IMG/VR virus record: IMGVR_UViG_3300006174_000003
Location: 1 to 40,157 of that record
Reading direction: 5' to 3' (one strand)
Source: a virus
DNA length: 40,157 nucleotides
Under the pieces are notes generated by a model that saw only the letters and a list, made by a program, of their open reading frames with translations, was not told where the DNA came from and did no database searches. Shown in pieces: positions 1-8,198 of the stretch. Made by a program: the position numbers and the translations under genes. The number at the start of each line of letters is the position of its first letter. The stretch's first letter is position 1.

Positions 1-1
1 G

Positions 2-586
2 CACTACAAAGAGCTCACACAGGTCATCATAGATGGTGGCCTGTGGGAGCCGTACGGGCAGAAGCCAGACCAGATCGTCTACTCTGCAATGTCACAGGAC
101 ATAAAGAGGCGTGGCGAGTGGTCTGCATTCCGTCTTATAAACACAGGCGACAAGAAGACCGGCGGAGTATTCTGCTCGTCGAATGTCAAAGGTGTCGAAG
201 AGGTCGCCAAAGATTTGGGCGAACTTACTGTGTCACAACCATCAATCAGACGTAAAGGTGACACAGACAAGGATGTGCAGCGGCGCATCAGCATGCTTGA
301 GGCGAACGCAAGGTGTGGAAACTGCACACACATAGAGTACATAGGCCCCGAGAAGTACGCCATGCGGTACGGCGCATGCAATGCGTGGCCAAACAGTGGC
401 CAGCCATACGTGTTCAACCATCAGGAGCCATGCCCACTGCACAGGAAAGCAAGCCTTGAGCTTATGGAGGCAAGGCAGCGTGACAGGGATGCCAACAAGA
501 TGATACTCATTGAGCATGGCATGTTGCGCATAGATAGTGATGCCAGAGTGGTATCGAAAGTGAGAAAGAACAATGCCATTAGGTGA
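2..586 (+). CDS. HARE-HTH domain protein with C-terminal zinc-binding cysteines (5' partial)
   Basis: The frame is open from base 2, so the gene starts left of the window. The translation before the first internal ATG (position 89) matches the HARE-HTH winged-helix domain: it begins HYKELTQVIIDGGLW, continues with a stretch of the type SAMSQDIKRRGEWSAF, and ends RLINTGDKKTGGVF (about nt 2-175). HARE-HTH domains are known from eukaryotic chromatin proteins and bacterial restriction or modification proteins, and have been proposed to sense modified DNA. The C-terminal half has a regular CX2CX17CX17C pattern followed by PLH, which suggests one bound zinc ion. The 3' end overlaps the next gene by 14 nt, so both are probably translated together. 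Its position upstream of nucleotide-modification genes fits a DNA-binding role on modified phage DNA, but that is inference. The domain call is fairly sure; the function is not known. Confidence 0.75.
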   Translation, partial: HYKELTQVIIDGGLWEPYGQKPDQIVYSAMSQDIKRRGEWSAFRLINTGDKKTGGVFCSSNVKGVEEVAKDLGELTVSQPSIRRKGDTDKDVQRRISMLEANARCGNCTHIEYIGPEKYAMRYGACNAWPNSGQPYVFNHQEPCPLHRKASLELMEARQRDRDANKMILIEHGMLRIDSDARVVSKVRKNNAIR

Positions 587-1022
587 CGACTGGGACAAGC
601 CAGACGCCGAGATAGATGCTCGGCAAGAAGACAAGGAAGACGACGGGCAATTTACCGTGATCATGAGGCCGGGCCAGCCTGTGCAGATACTCACGCCAGA
701 CGGCGTTGACCTGCAGAAGGATGGTGTGCACGAGGTGTTCTGGCGTGCAGCTGGAGACGGCTCCAACCAGCTTACAGTGGTGCTTGAGGACCCTACTGTT
801 GAGCTTCACGTGCCGGCCAACAGGGTGCTTGTAGGAGATATGCGGTGCATATGTGGTATCAACTGGTGGACCGGTAGTAGTATTGCCACATGGAAAGAAG
901 GGGAAGATGCAGGTGCATTGCACCTTGCCATACTTCAGTTTGGTAGGCACCATGCTGACTACTGCCCTCGGTGGGTTGAACCTGACGTAGATGAAACAGA
1001 AACCGAAAGCGATGGGGTATAA
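573..1022 (+). CDS. Hypothetical protein, acidic
   Basis: This 149-residue protein is not one I recognise. The N-terminus is very acidic (many Asp and Glu in residues 1-25). A middle section rich in beta-prone residues follows, then a CIC pair with nearby tryptophans (RCICGINWW), and an acidic C-terminal tail. It starts 14 nt inside the preceding gene, which points to translational coupling in the left operon. Its downstream neighbour starts 6 nt after its stop. The ATG at 573 is chosen because it gives the longest frame and sits just after the purine-rich GAGAAAG. No signal peptide or membrane segment is visible. Confidence 0.7.
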   Translation: MPLGDDWDKPDAEIDARQEDKEDDGQFTVIMRPGQPVQILTPDGVDLQKDGVHEVFWRAAGDGSNQLTVVLEDPTVELHVPANRVLVGDMRCICGINWWTGSSIATWKEGEDAGALHLAILQFGRHHADYCPRWVEPDVDETETESDGV

Positions 1023-1028
1023 TAGATC

Positions 1029-1250
1029 ATGGAAGACGGATTAAAAGAACTGATGGAAATGCTGAGACCACGGCATAAGAAGGTCGCACTCATGGGTGAA
1101 GACAATGGTTGGTATGTCATGGTGCAGGTATGGGAGAACAAAGACTCAATTGCATCTGTAGCAACACCTAAGTGGATACCACTTAGTGGTATGATGCCAC
1201 ATCCAGAGTCGGCGGTCATGGATGCATTGCATAAAGAGGAAACAAGATGA
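1029..1250 (+). CDS. Small hypothetical protein
   Basis: This is a 73-residue unknown protein. It starts with an amphipathic acidic/basic helix (EDGLKELMEMLRPRHKK), followed by a short beta-rich stretch with several tryptophans (DNGWYVMVQVWENK). Its TGA stop overlaps the ATG of the polymerase gene (ATGA at 1247-1250), so translation of the polymerase is probably coupled to it. No family is recognised. The tight packing in an operon and the absence of a competing frame support it as a real gene. Confidence 0.65.
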   Translation: MEDGLKELMEMLRPRHKKVALMGEDNGWYVMVQVWENKDSIASVATPKWIPLSGMMPHPESAVMDALHKEETR

Positions 1251-4200
1251 AGTTCGCACACCTGCACGGGCATAGTACGTACAGCTTCTTAGACGGCTAT
1301 GGTACGCCCGCACAGATAGTGTCTCGCATGAAGGAGATAGGCCACTCGTGCTGCTGCATGACGGACCACGGCAACATCTATGGGCATGTGCCGTTCCAAA
1401 AGGAGATGAAGAAAGCGGATCTGCGCCCGTTGTTTGGTTGTGAGTTCTATATCGTCGACGACCTAACGAAGCGCGACAAGTTCAACCCATCTCTCGGCGC
1501 AGACGGTTTCCCACATGTGACCGTGCTCGCGGCTAATCAGCAGGGGTACGAGAACCTTATTCGCCTTGTGACAATCGCGTCTGGTCCTGGGTTCTACTAC
1601 AAGAGCCGTATAGACTGGCAGACATTGGCCAAGTATCAAGAAGGGCTTGTCGTGCTAAGTGGGTGTGTCGGAGGATATCCGTCACGGCTTATCAACGAGA
1701 AAGGTGTAGAGGCGGCATGGCATTTCATCGCAGAACAACAACAGCGGATAGAGCGGTTCTACGTAGAACTGATTCCAGAACCTGGCCTAGACATATCAGA
1801 GAATACCATACTGCCTTTAATGGCTATAGCAAAGGATCTAGGGGTGCAGACTGTAATGACCGCAGATGCACATTTCCCGAGGCGCGAGGATCACGAGTAC
1901 GAAGACATAATGGTCTGTATTGGTATTGGCAAAAAGATGGCCGACCAGTCACGTACACTTCGCCTCCCAGAATACCAGTACTATTGCGACGCCGACGAGC
2001 TATTGGAGCGTGGCCGACTCTGTACAGGGTTGGTCAGGCCACGCCCGCAATGGGATCTGCATGATCTTGAGATAGAACGTGAGTTGATAGAGGCCATAGA
2101 GCGGACGGCGGATATAGCCGAGACGCTGCAGGTAGAGATACCAATGGCCAAGCCAGTAGCGTTCTTCGCGCGCAAGCCCGAAGAAGACCCGGCGGATATA
2201 CTCAAGGTGTGGGTAGAAGAGGGCATAAATGCACGCAAAGAGCAAGGTATCCTTCCTATTGAAATGGAAGACGTGTATCGTGAACGTGCCGATAGAGAGT
2301 TCAAGGTCATTGCAGGCAAGGGGTTCGCGGATTACCTCCTTACAATCACCGACATTGCCCGGTGGGCCAAGAAGCAGAATACTCTTGTCATGTGCCGTGG
2401 GTCCGCAGGTGGTTGCCTACTGCTGTGGCTACTACAATGCTCGGAAACGGATGCTATACGTCACGAACTTTCGTTTGAAAGGTTCTATGACGAAACCCGT
2501 AATGATCCGCCAGACGTCGATATGGATTTCGAAACATGGTTCCGTCCTAAGGTCATTGAGTACATCTACAGCAAGTACGGGTATGACAAATGCTCTCAGG
2601 TTGCGGCGCTTACATTACTTCGTGCCAAGAATGCAGTACAAGATGTGGCAAATGTTTTCGGAATACCTGATACTGAGTATGCACCTCTATCTGCAGAACT
2701 TGACAGCAAAGATGATGATGTCGACAAACAGATCGACGGGATCACCGATCCGAAAGCATTGGATGTATTGGTGCGATACCCAGTTCTCAGGAAAGCGTCA
2801 CGTCTTGTCGGCCAAGTCCGCAACACGACGGTTAACGCCGCCGGCTTCATCATATCGTCCGAGCCTTTGAACAAGGCCATAGCCACGATAACTAACGGGC
2901 AAGACGTGCAATTTTCGTCGGTGGACAAGCATGGTGCCGCAGACATAGGACTGATGAAACTAGACCTGCTTGGTGTCGCTGCGTTCGATGTGATTGGTCA
3001 TGCAATACGTAAGATGGGAATGAGTTTTGACAACCTGTATCGTATGCCTGTCGGCGACCAGAGAGACATGGATCAATGGGATGATTTTGGTGGGCCATAT
3101 TGTAAAATAAATGGCATTGATAATATGCCATGGAAATCTGCATATGATCTTGTTGGTAAGAAATCTGTTGTTGGTGTATTCCAAATAGATGGTGCCGTAA
3201 TGATGGTAGCAGAAAAGGCTGGCCTTGACAGGTTCGAAGAGCTGTATGCCGCATCCGCCCTGTGCAGGCCGGGTGCGATGAACCACGTGCCAGAGTACGC
3301 CAAGAACAAGAAGTCGGCCGCAGAGTTCGAGGCATACCTCGCCAAGCTTCACCCGATAGCAAGAGACATAGTCAAGTCCACATATGGCATACTCGTGTAC
3401 CAGGAACAGGTCATGGCCATATGCCGGCTGATGGGCAAGATGCCGTGGCCACAGATACACAAACTTAGAAAGAGGATTGCGTCTGCATCGTTCCATGGCT
3501 TCGCACTTGGTCCAGAGTACAGTGATGACTTCTTCCGTGGCTGCGAGGAGACCGGCGTCTCTCGCCGAGAGGCAGAGTTCTGGTGGGAGGCGATCAAGGC
3601 ACATGGTATCTACTCGTTCAACAAGAGCCATTGTGTCACGTACGGCATAGTAGGGTACTGGATGTTGTGGTTGAAGGCAAACCATCCCGAGGCGTACTAC
3701 GAGTCGTTCCTGCAAGTTGAAGGTGAGTCTAATACGACGAATGCCATACTGCAGAAGCGACTTGTCAAGGAGTACACCGCCGGTGGTGGCAAGATGCTTA
3801 TAGTGGACCCGGCCACATCACGTGAGTCGTTCCATTCGCCAAGGCCAGGTTTGATAGTCGGTGGCTGGGGCAACCTGCGTGGCATAGGCAAGAACACCGC
3901 GGCACAGATAATGGCCAAGGGCCCGTTCCAGGGTTGGGCAGACTTCCGCGAGAAGGTACCACAAAGCCTGTACTACAAACTGTTTGAGACAGGCATGACG
4001 GAAGAAAGAGATCCTGACATACATGGCATGATAGAGCTCGCGTCGTGGATACCAGTGCCAGCCACAGGACCCAAAGAACTTGCGGCGATATCAAAACACA
4101 AGAACATGATAAGGCCTGGCAAGGTACCCAACAGGCCTGTGGACGGCGATATTGTTGTGTGTGGGTACCTGACTGCCAAGCACAAGCGTGGTCGTACTGG

Positions 4201-4402
4201 TCAGTTCCGTGGTGAGCAGATAGACTATGTGCTAGAGGACGACACCGGCATGATAATTTTGCGCGTAAGCCGCAAGATGTCCTCGACGATAGGACAACGG
4301 CTGAAGAAGCAAAAGATGGGTGACTACCTGGCGGTCCGCGGGTGGTGGCCCGGTGAGTGTATGTTTGTTAAAGAATATGTAGTGATATCAACAAGAAACT
4401 AG
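1247..4402 (+). CDS. dnaE: DNA polymerase III alpha subunit-like (DnaE-type, family C) with PHP domain
   Basis: This is a 1,051-residue replicative polymerase that synthesises phage DNA. The N-terminal PHP domain keeps what I recognise as the full metal-binding set: H7, H9, D16, H41, E66, H90, C140, D207 and H209. An active PHP 3'-5' proofreading exonuclease is therefore likely. The family C palm has D423 and D425 in PPDVDMDF and D573 in KLDLLG as the catalytic acids. Other DnaE signatures are MCRGSAGG (382-389), VGVFQIDG, LCRPGAMNHVPEY, YGILVYQEQVMAICR and the FNKSHCVTYG motif. The C-terminus (about 950-1051) carries an OB-fold-like segment (GDIVVCGYLT, then VLEDDTGMIILRV). At 1,051 residues it is slightly shorter than the E. 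coli enzyme (1,160). No clamp-binding motif is obvious. The ATG overlaps the previous stop and follows a GAGG ribosome site. Confidence 0.95.
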   Translation: MKFAHLHGHSTYSFLDGYGTPAQIVSRMKEIGHSCCCMTDHGNIYGHVPFQKEMKKADLRPLFGCEFYIVDDLTKRDKFNPSLGADGFPHVTVLAANQQGYENLIRLVTIASGPGFYYKSRIDWQTLAKYQEGLVVLSGCVGGYPSRLINEKGVEAAWHFIAEQQQRIERFYVELIPEPGLDISENTILPLMAIAKDLGVQTVMTADAHFPRREDHEYEDIMVCIGIGKKMADQSRTLRLPEYQYYCDADELLERGRLCTGLVRPRPQWDLHDLEIERELIEAIERTADIAETLQVEIPMAKPVAFFARKPEEDPADILKVWVEEGINARKEQGILPIEMEDVYRERADREFKVIAGKGFADYLLTITDIARWAKKQNTLVMCRGSAGGCLLLWLLQCSETDAIRHELSFERFYDETRNDPPDVDMDFETWFRPKVIEYIYSKYGYDKCSQVAALTLLRAKNAVQDVANVFGIPDTEYAPLSAELDSKDDDVDKQIDGITDPKALDVLVRYPVLRKASRLVGQVRNTTVNAAGFIISSEPLNKAIATITNGQDVQFSSVDKHGAADIGLMKLDLLGVAAFDVIGHAIRKMGMSFDNLYRMPVGDQRDMDQWDDFGGPYCKINGIDNMPWKSAYDLVGKKSVVGVFQIDGAVMMVAEKAGLDRFEELYAASALCRPGAMNHVPEYAKNKKSAAEFEAYLAKLHPIARDIVKSTYGILVYQEQVMAICRLMGKMPWPQIHKLRKRIASASFHGFALGPEYSDDFFRGCEETGVSRREAEFWWEAIKAHGIYSFNKSHCVTYGIVGYWMLWLKANHPEAYYESFLQVEGESNTTNAILQKRLVKEYTAGGGKMLIVDPATSRESFHSPRPGLIVGGWGNLRGIGKNTAAQIMAKGPFQGWADFREKVPQSLYYKLFETGMTEERDPDIHGMIELASWIPVPATGPKELAAISKHKNMIRPGKVPNRPVDGDIVVCGYLTAKHKRGRTGQFRGEQIDYVLEDDTGMIILRVSRKMSSTIGQRLKKQKMGDYLAVRGWWPGECMFVKEYVVISTRN

Positions 4403-4410
4403 GAGATACA

Positions 4411-5709
4411 ATGGGAGAACTTGGCAACATAAGAAAGCTCTCGGAGCTTGAGAAACTTAGGGTAACATCATTCAAGGTGTTCGAAGAATGCCCCCACACG
4501 TGGGCCGCGCAGTACCTTGGCACGACCAAGGGCGAGGACTCAAAGTACTCCAAGATAGGCACGGCCGCGCACAAGATCATAGAGAACTTCCTGCTGGACC
4601 TGTTCGAGCTGCCGAAGCCCAACGAAGACCAGGCCGTATATATTGCACTGTCTGACGAAGAGAAGAACAAGATCAACACAAAGCAGTGGGCGATCATACC
4701 AGAAGAGGAGCAAGAGAACCTCCAAAAATACCTGGAGACGTATGTAACGATGCAGGAAGAGGGGTATGTTCTACTCGCACTAGAGCATGAAATGATCATA
4801 ACCATACCAGGCTTCCCCGTGTCAATCATCGGCCACATGGACGCTATATTCCTGACGCCTGGCGGATGGATACTGATCAACGACCACAAAACCAACCGCC
4901 AGTACAACAAGCAGAAGTGGTGGAGTGAACAGTTCCAGCAGCTTCTGTACGCGTGCATGGCACGCATCATGTACCCCGGGAAGAACGTGAGGTTCCGGAT
5001 AGGGTACCCGAACATACCACTCGGCGAAGACGAGAAGAACTATGTCGATTGGGAGACAGACGCCAAAGATGACATGGCACTTACAGAGAGGCTCATGAGG
5101 ATGTGGGCCTCCGCCGAAGAGTATGAACTCAATGGTGTGTGGCCCAAGGTCGTCAATGACAACTGCCGTTGGTGTCCGCTTCGCTCTCATTGTAATACCT
5201 ACGACATGGCCACATCCGACTTCACAAGGACACTTGAGAGGCGCACGACCGAGTGGTCCACTGGCGAGCAACTTGAGTTTGCAAAGACGTGTGCCAAACT
5301 CGTAGCCAGCAAGATAGCCGAGCTAGAAACAAAGCTGTCCGAGGAGATAGGTCAGGAGGGCAACAAGATACGGCAGGGTAACAATGTCTGGTGGCTTGAG
5401 ACCAAAAGCAAACGTGTGCTTGATGCCAGAACAGCACTACGGCTCATAAGCGAGCAGGTGCGGCGGGTGCCAGACCTCGGGCCGGTCATGACAGAGTTTA
5501 TGGACGACGTCTTCAGTGTCAAGGTCACAGGCATTGACAAGTTGACTAAGTCTACCAAGGCATTTGGTGAACTTAGCAAGGCGATGAAACTGCAGAAGAA
5601 TTCCAAACCGACACTTTTGACAGAGCCATCTGTCAAGTTCGCCAAGGAAGTCGAAGGGCCAACGCTGGCCAAACTACTAGAGGGTACAGGAGAAGGGGAA
5701 CCATTTTGA
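4411..5709 (+). CDS. Cas4/RecB-like PD-(D/E)XK exonuclease with probable Fe-S cluster
   Basis: This 432-residue protein has the PDDEXK_1 nuclease layout: SFKVFEECPHTW near the N-terminus, H54 in GTAAHKIIENF, D144 in GHMDAIF, the D158-H-K160 catalytic pair, and Q175 in FQQLLYACMA (QxxxY). Four cysteines, C27 and C252/C255/C261 (CRWCPLRSHC), match the arrangement that holds a 4Fe-4S cluster in Cas4, AddB and Dna2. The likely role is 5'-3' or end-directed DNA exonuclease in phage recombination or replication. The C-terminal 150 residues are helical and include a segment that resembles a phage Cas4 extension of unknown role. It follows the polymerase by 8 nt with an AGGAG site. No CRISPR array is nearby, so an adaptation role is unlikely. 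Confidence 0.85.
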   Translation: MGELGNIRKLSELEKLRVTSFKVFEECPHTWAAQYLGTTKGEDSKYSKIGTAAHKIIENFLLDLFELPKPNEDQAVYIALSDEEKNKINTKQWAIIPEEEQENLQKYLETYVTMQEEGYVLLALEHEMIITIPGFPVSIIGHMDAIFLTPGGWILINDHKTNRQYNKQKWWSEQFQQLLYACMARIMYPGKNVRFRIGYPNIPLGEDEKNYVDWETDAKDDMALTERLMRMWASAEEYELNGVWPKVVNDNCRWCPLRSHCNTYDMATSDFTRTLERRTTEWSTGEQLEFAKTCAKLVASKIAELETKLSEEIGQEGNKIRQGNNVWWLETKSKRVLDARTALRLISEQVRRVPDLGPVMTEFMDDVFSVKVTGIDKLTKSTKAFGELSKAMKLQKNSKPTLLTEPSVKFAKEVEGPTLAKLLEGTGEGEPF

Positions 5710-6239
5710 ACATAGTTGAGATTATAGAAGGTCTGCACCCACAAGATGTCGGCATGGGTTTAAACACCCGTGCCGCACTTGGTGTCATAGAAGAGGTGGG
5801 TAACCTCGCTGGCTCGCATCTAATGGCACTTAATCAGATGGAGTCTTACGATAACAAGTGGAAGATCATACTTGGCATACAAGGGTTCCTTGGCCAGCTT
5901 GCACTCGCCGAGATGAAACGTGGTGGTGACAATGATCGTGCATGTGCGACCATAGAATGTGATGCATTGTGTGCAATTGGGCAACTGCTTGAGTTATACC
6001 AATCAGGCTACAAAGGCAGTACACAGAACATGTTCGAAGACATATGGGTTGGCACGAACATCAAAGATGGTCCATCATATCCAGAGACGACCGGACAACC
6101 AACGATACGCGCATCAGATGCCGTCATAAAACTTACACAGTATGCATCATGTATACAAGAGAACTTTCACGCGACGCTTGTGAACAGGGTGTATGAGCAG
6201 TTAAGTGACAGAGAAGGTGACGGGCAACACGAAGAATGA
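5706..6239 (+). CDS. Hypothetical protein, possibly MazG-like
   Basis: This 177-residue helical protein has a TTG start that overlaps the preceding TGA (TTGA, 5706-5709), preceded by AGGAGAAGGGG. An alternative start is the ATG at 5752. Residues about 22-45 (RAALGVIEEVGNLAGSHL) resemble the EExxE helix of all-alpha NTP pyrophosphohydrolases, but the second acidic helix typical of MazG is not clear, so this is only a suggestion. The stop overlaps the ATG of the following aGPT-PPlase-like gene (ATGA, 6236-6239). Its place beside nucleotide-metabolism genes supports a nucleotide-related role. Confidence 0.6.
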   Translation: MNIVEIIEGLHPQDVGMGLNTRAALGVIEEVGNLAGSHLMALNQMESYDNKWKIILGIQGFLGQLALAEMKRGGDNDRACATIECDALCAIGQLLELYQSGYKGSTQNMFEDIWVGTNIKDGPSYPETTGQPTIRASDAVIKLTQYASCIQENFHATLVNRVYEQLSDREGDGQHEE

Positions 6240-7120
6240 ATCACAATGTAAAACTTGAAGGCCCGGACTGGGATGCATTCTTCGGGTTTGTGTACGAGCG
6301 TGCAATGATACTATTCCGCCGAGAGTGTGGCATGGCGCGACCGTGGACCGACGACCCTATACTACAGGTGGGCAAGTTCGGCAACGTGTGGCGTAAGGTA
6401 GATAAAGGTACAGAATGGGAACTTCGTCTATTGGATGATAAGGATAAATATGAACAGGCGAAAAGTATCCTTACATATCGACACAATCTCATACCATGGA
6501 CAACCATATCTATACTTGGTAATGTAGAATTTGCCTATGCAGATGAACACATACAAGGGCCTATCTTCTCAGATGTCATAAAGATATATGAGGGCATGAA
6601 GGTCAAGCCAGAAGATGCCACACGTGAGGACTGGTTCAACTATGCACTGCAGCATGCAGATGATGTGAACATTGGCCTGCACAGGTTCGTCAACAACTGC
6701 CTACTAAGGACGGACGACCCAAGGTACGTGATGGCGATGATCATGGACATGTTCCCATTGCTCGGCGAGTTCAAGTCGTACGAGGTGTTCACGTCACTAA
6801 CATACTGCGACTGGTTCCCCTATGACGAGAACTCATACCCGCATGTTGGTCATGGGTCACTGGAGTACCTTAGGCGCCTGACCAACGACTGGTACACCAG
6901 GGACGACCTAATGTGGCTGTATCTTGTCGAACTGGCGCCGAGGGTGAGGCGAGTGCTTCACAAGATGGACATGCCATGGCCGACACGTCTCGGCGGCCTG
7001 TTCACATGCAGGACCTTCGAAGACTGCATATGCGAGTGGCGGAAATACGACCAAGTCAAGCATGGGCTGCGAGACAACAAGCCGTGGCCCGATAACCTAA
7101 GGAGATGGGACGTTGAGTGA
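6236..7120 (+). CDS. Alpha-glutamyl/putrescinyl thymine pyrophosphorylase-like protein (HMUDK helical domain family)
   Basis: This 294-residue protein shows the signature of the aGPT-PPlase / 5-hmdU DNA kinase helical domain family: YERAMILFRR (20-29), PWTDDPILQ (36-44), KFGNVWRKVDKGTEW (47-61) and, later, LLGEFKSYEVFTSLTY (175-190) followed by HVGHGSLEYLRRL. Family members have a DNA-glycosylase-like helical fold and are found in phages with hypermodified thymine, where they are proposed to act on (pyro)phosphorylated 5-hydroxymethyl pyrimidine in DNA. Here the domain stands alone, with no P-loop kinase fused. Local base composition falls near 6400-6570 and returns later. The gene overlaps both neighbours by a few bases. 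The family call rests on motif recognition; the substrate is unknown. Confidence 0.8.
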   Translation: MNHNVKLEGPDWDAFFGFVYERAMILFRRECGMARPWTDDPILQVGKFGNVWRKVDKGTEWELRLLDDKDKYEQAKSILTYRHNLIPWTTISILGNVEFAYADEHIQGPIFSDVIKIYEGMKVKPEDATREDWFNYALQHADDVNIGLHRFVNNCLLRTDDPRYVMAMIMDMFPLLGEFKSYEVFTSLTYCDWFPYDENSYPHVGHGSLEYLRRLTNDWYTRDDLMWLYLVELAPRVRRVLHKMDMPWPTRLGGLFTCRTFEDCICEWRKYDQVKHGLRDNKPWPDNLRRWDVE

Positions 7121-7664
7121 AACACAGACAAGGGATTATACTATCCCTGACAATATAATAGACATGCAACAGATGGTGCATAACTTCATGGTGGCAGGTG
7201 AGCAGATAGTCGGGTATAGCCCGGGCCTGCGAGACCAGCTACTGCGGATACGTCTGATGAGTGAGGAGTCGGCCGAGACTTGTCGCGCAGTATATAATGG
7301 CAATGTCACTGAGGCGATAGATGGTCTTTGCGATATACTGTATGTCGTACTTGGCACGGCTGTCGCATTTGGCATAGACATATACCCATTCTTTGCTGAG
7401 GTGCACAGATCTAACATGGCAAAGATCGACAGTGTGACCGGCCACCTCGTCAAGGATGAGTATGGTAAGGTCATAAAGCCGAAGGGATGGACACCTCCTG
7501 ACATAGCCGGTGTATATCAGAAGGTGTACGGCTGCAGCATAGACACCGCGCAGGTTCAGGAGCAGTCGCATGACGAGGAATGGATGAGTGTGATACGCCT
7601 TGCCAAGGCGAGTGGCCTTCGACCGGCAGACATTGCACATTACATAATCAAGAAGGAGGGTTAG
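7113..7664 (+). CDS. MazG-type nucleotide pyrophosphohydrolase
   Basis: This 183-residue protein has a clear all-alpha NTP pyrophosphohydrolase core: the EESAETCRAVYNG helix, then AIDGLCDILYVVLGTAVAFG with the second acidic pair (ExxD), then EVHRSNMAKI and the KPKGWTPPDI ending typical of the phage phosphoribosyl-ATP pyrophosphohydrolase-like group. Such enzymes hydrolyse (d)NTPs to (d)NMPs and pyrophosphate and can remove an unwanted nucleotide from the pool. The start is TTG at 7113 with AAGGAG eight bases upstream, overlapping the previous stop. The extra C-terminal 50 residues (from about 130) are helical and not recognised. The nucleotide substrate cannot be read from sequence. Confidence 0.85.
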   Translation: MSETQTRDYTIPDNIIDMQQMVHNFMVAGEQIVGYSPGLRDQLLRIRLMSEESAETCRAVYNGNVTEAIDGLCDILYVVLGTAVAFGIDIYPFFAEVHRSNMAKIDSVTGHLVKDEYGKVIKPKGWTPPDIAGVYQKVYGCSIDTAQVQEQSHDEEWMSVIRLAKASGLRPADIAHYIIKKEG

Positions 7665-8198
7665 TTGGAAGACAACAAAGAATTGCCATTGCCTTTCTGT
7701 GGTGACTGTGGCAAGAAATTTACTGCCATACCAAGGTATGGCCAATCAATAGCCATATGTGGTAATAAAGACTGTAAAGACTTTGGTAAGGACAAAGGTT
7801 TTGCTGGTGCATTCGACTGGACACAACATACAAATGTTGTTGAAATAAAAAGAGCTGTTAATCTAGAAGGTGTTGGTCCAGATGCACCAACACTTGATAA
7901 TGGTATAGAAAGTCATTCACCATACAGATTTGATCTAATGCCACCACTTGCAATGGCTTCTATTGCAAAAGTACTTGCACATGGTGCAAAGAAATATGGT
8001 GACTGGTCTTTCTTAGACCTACCATCACAGTCATCACTTAACCATATGCAACAACATGTATATGCATATATAAGTGGTGACCTACAAGAAGGTGACCATA
8101 TAGAACATGCAAGACATGCTGCATGCCGTGCGGTGATGTGGCTCGAGCTTCTTGAGCGTGAGCGGCTAGTCAACGAGGCAAGAGAGGAGCCATTCTAA
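7665..8198 (+). CDS. Zinc-ribbon plus dATP/dGTP diphosphohydrolase N-terminal-type domain protein
   Basis: This 177-residue protein starts at TTG 7665, five bases after AAGGAGG. Residues about 12-40 contain FCGDCGKKF and ICGNKDCKDF, a small zinc ribbon. Residues about 85-165 match the DUF5664 / dGTP_diPhyd_N family: SPYRFDLMPPLAMASIAKV, then HGAKKYGDWSF, HMQQHVYAYISG and HIEHARHAACRAVMWLEL. That family includes MazZ-type dATP/dGTP pyrophosphohydrolases linked to 2-aminoadenine DNA in cyanophage S-2L. The stretch 7680-8130 is visibly richer in A and T than its neighbours, with A/T in most third codon positions, which suggests recent acquisition. Whether it acts on purine nucleotides here is inference. 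Confidence 0.75.
   Translation: MEDNKELPLPFCGDCGKKFTAIPRYGQSIAICGNKDCKDFGKDKGFAGAFDWTQHTNVVEIKRAVNLEGVGPDAPTLDNGIESHSPYRFDLMPPLAMASIAKVLAHGAKKYGDWSFLDLPSQSSLNHMQQHVYAYISGDLQEGDHIEHARHAACRAVMWLELLERERLVNEAREEPF

Noticed and set aside
43-766. Short frames on both strands over the first gene
   Set aside because: They overlap the HARE-HTH protein, which has clear domain and cysteine patterns, and have no ribosome sites or family features.
1018-1023. TATAAT just before the 1029 gene
   Set aside because: No -35-like sequence lies about 17 bases upstream, and the genes here are packed as an operon, so it is probably chance.
4411-5709. CRISPR adaptation Cas4
   Set aside because: No array and no cas1 or cas2 nearby; phage Cas4-like nucleases usually serve recombination or replication.
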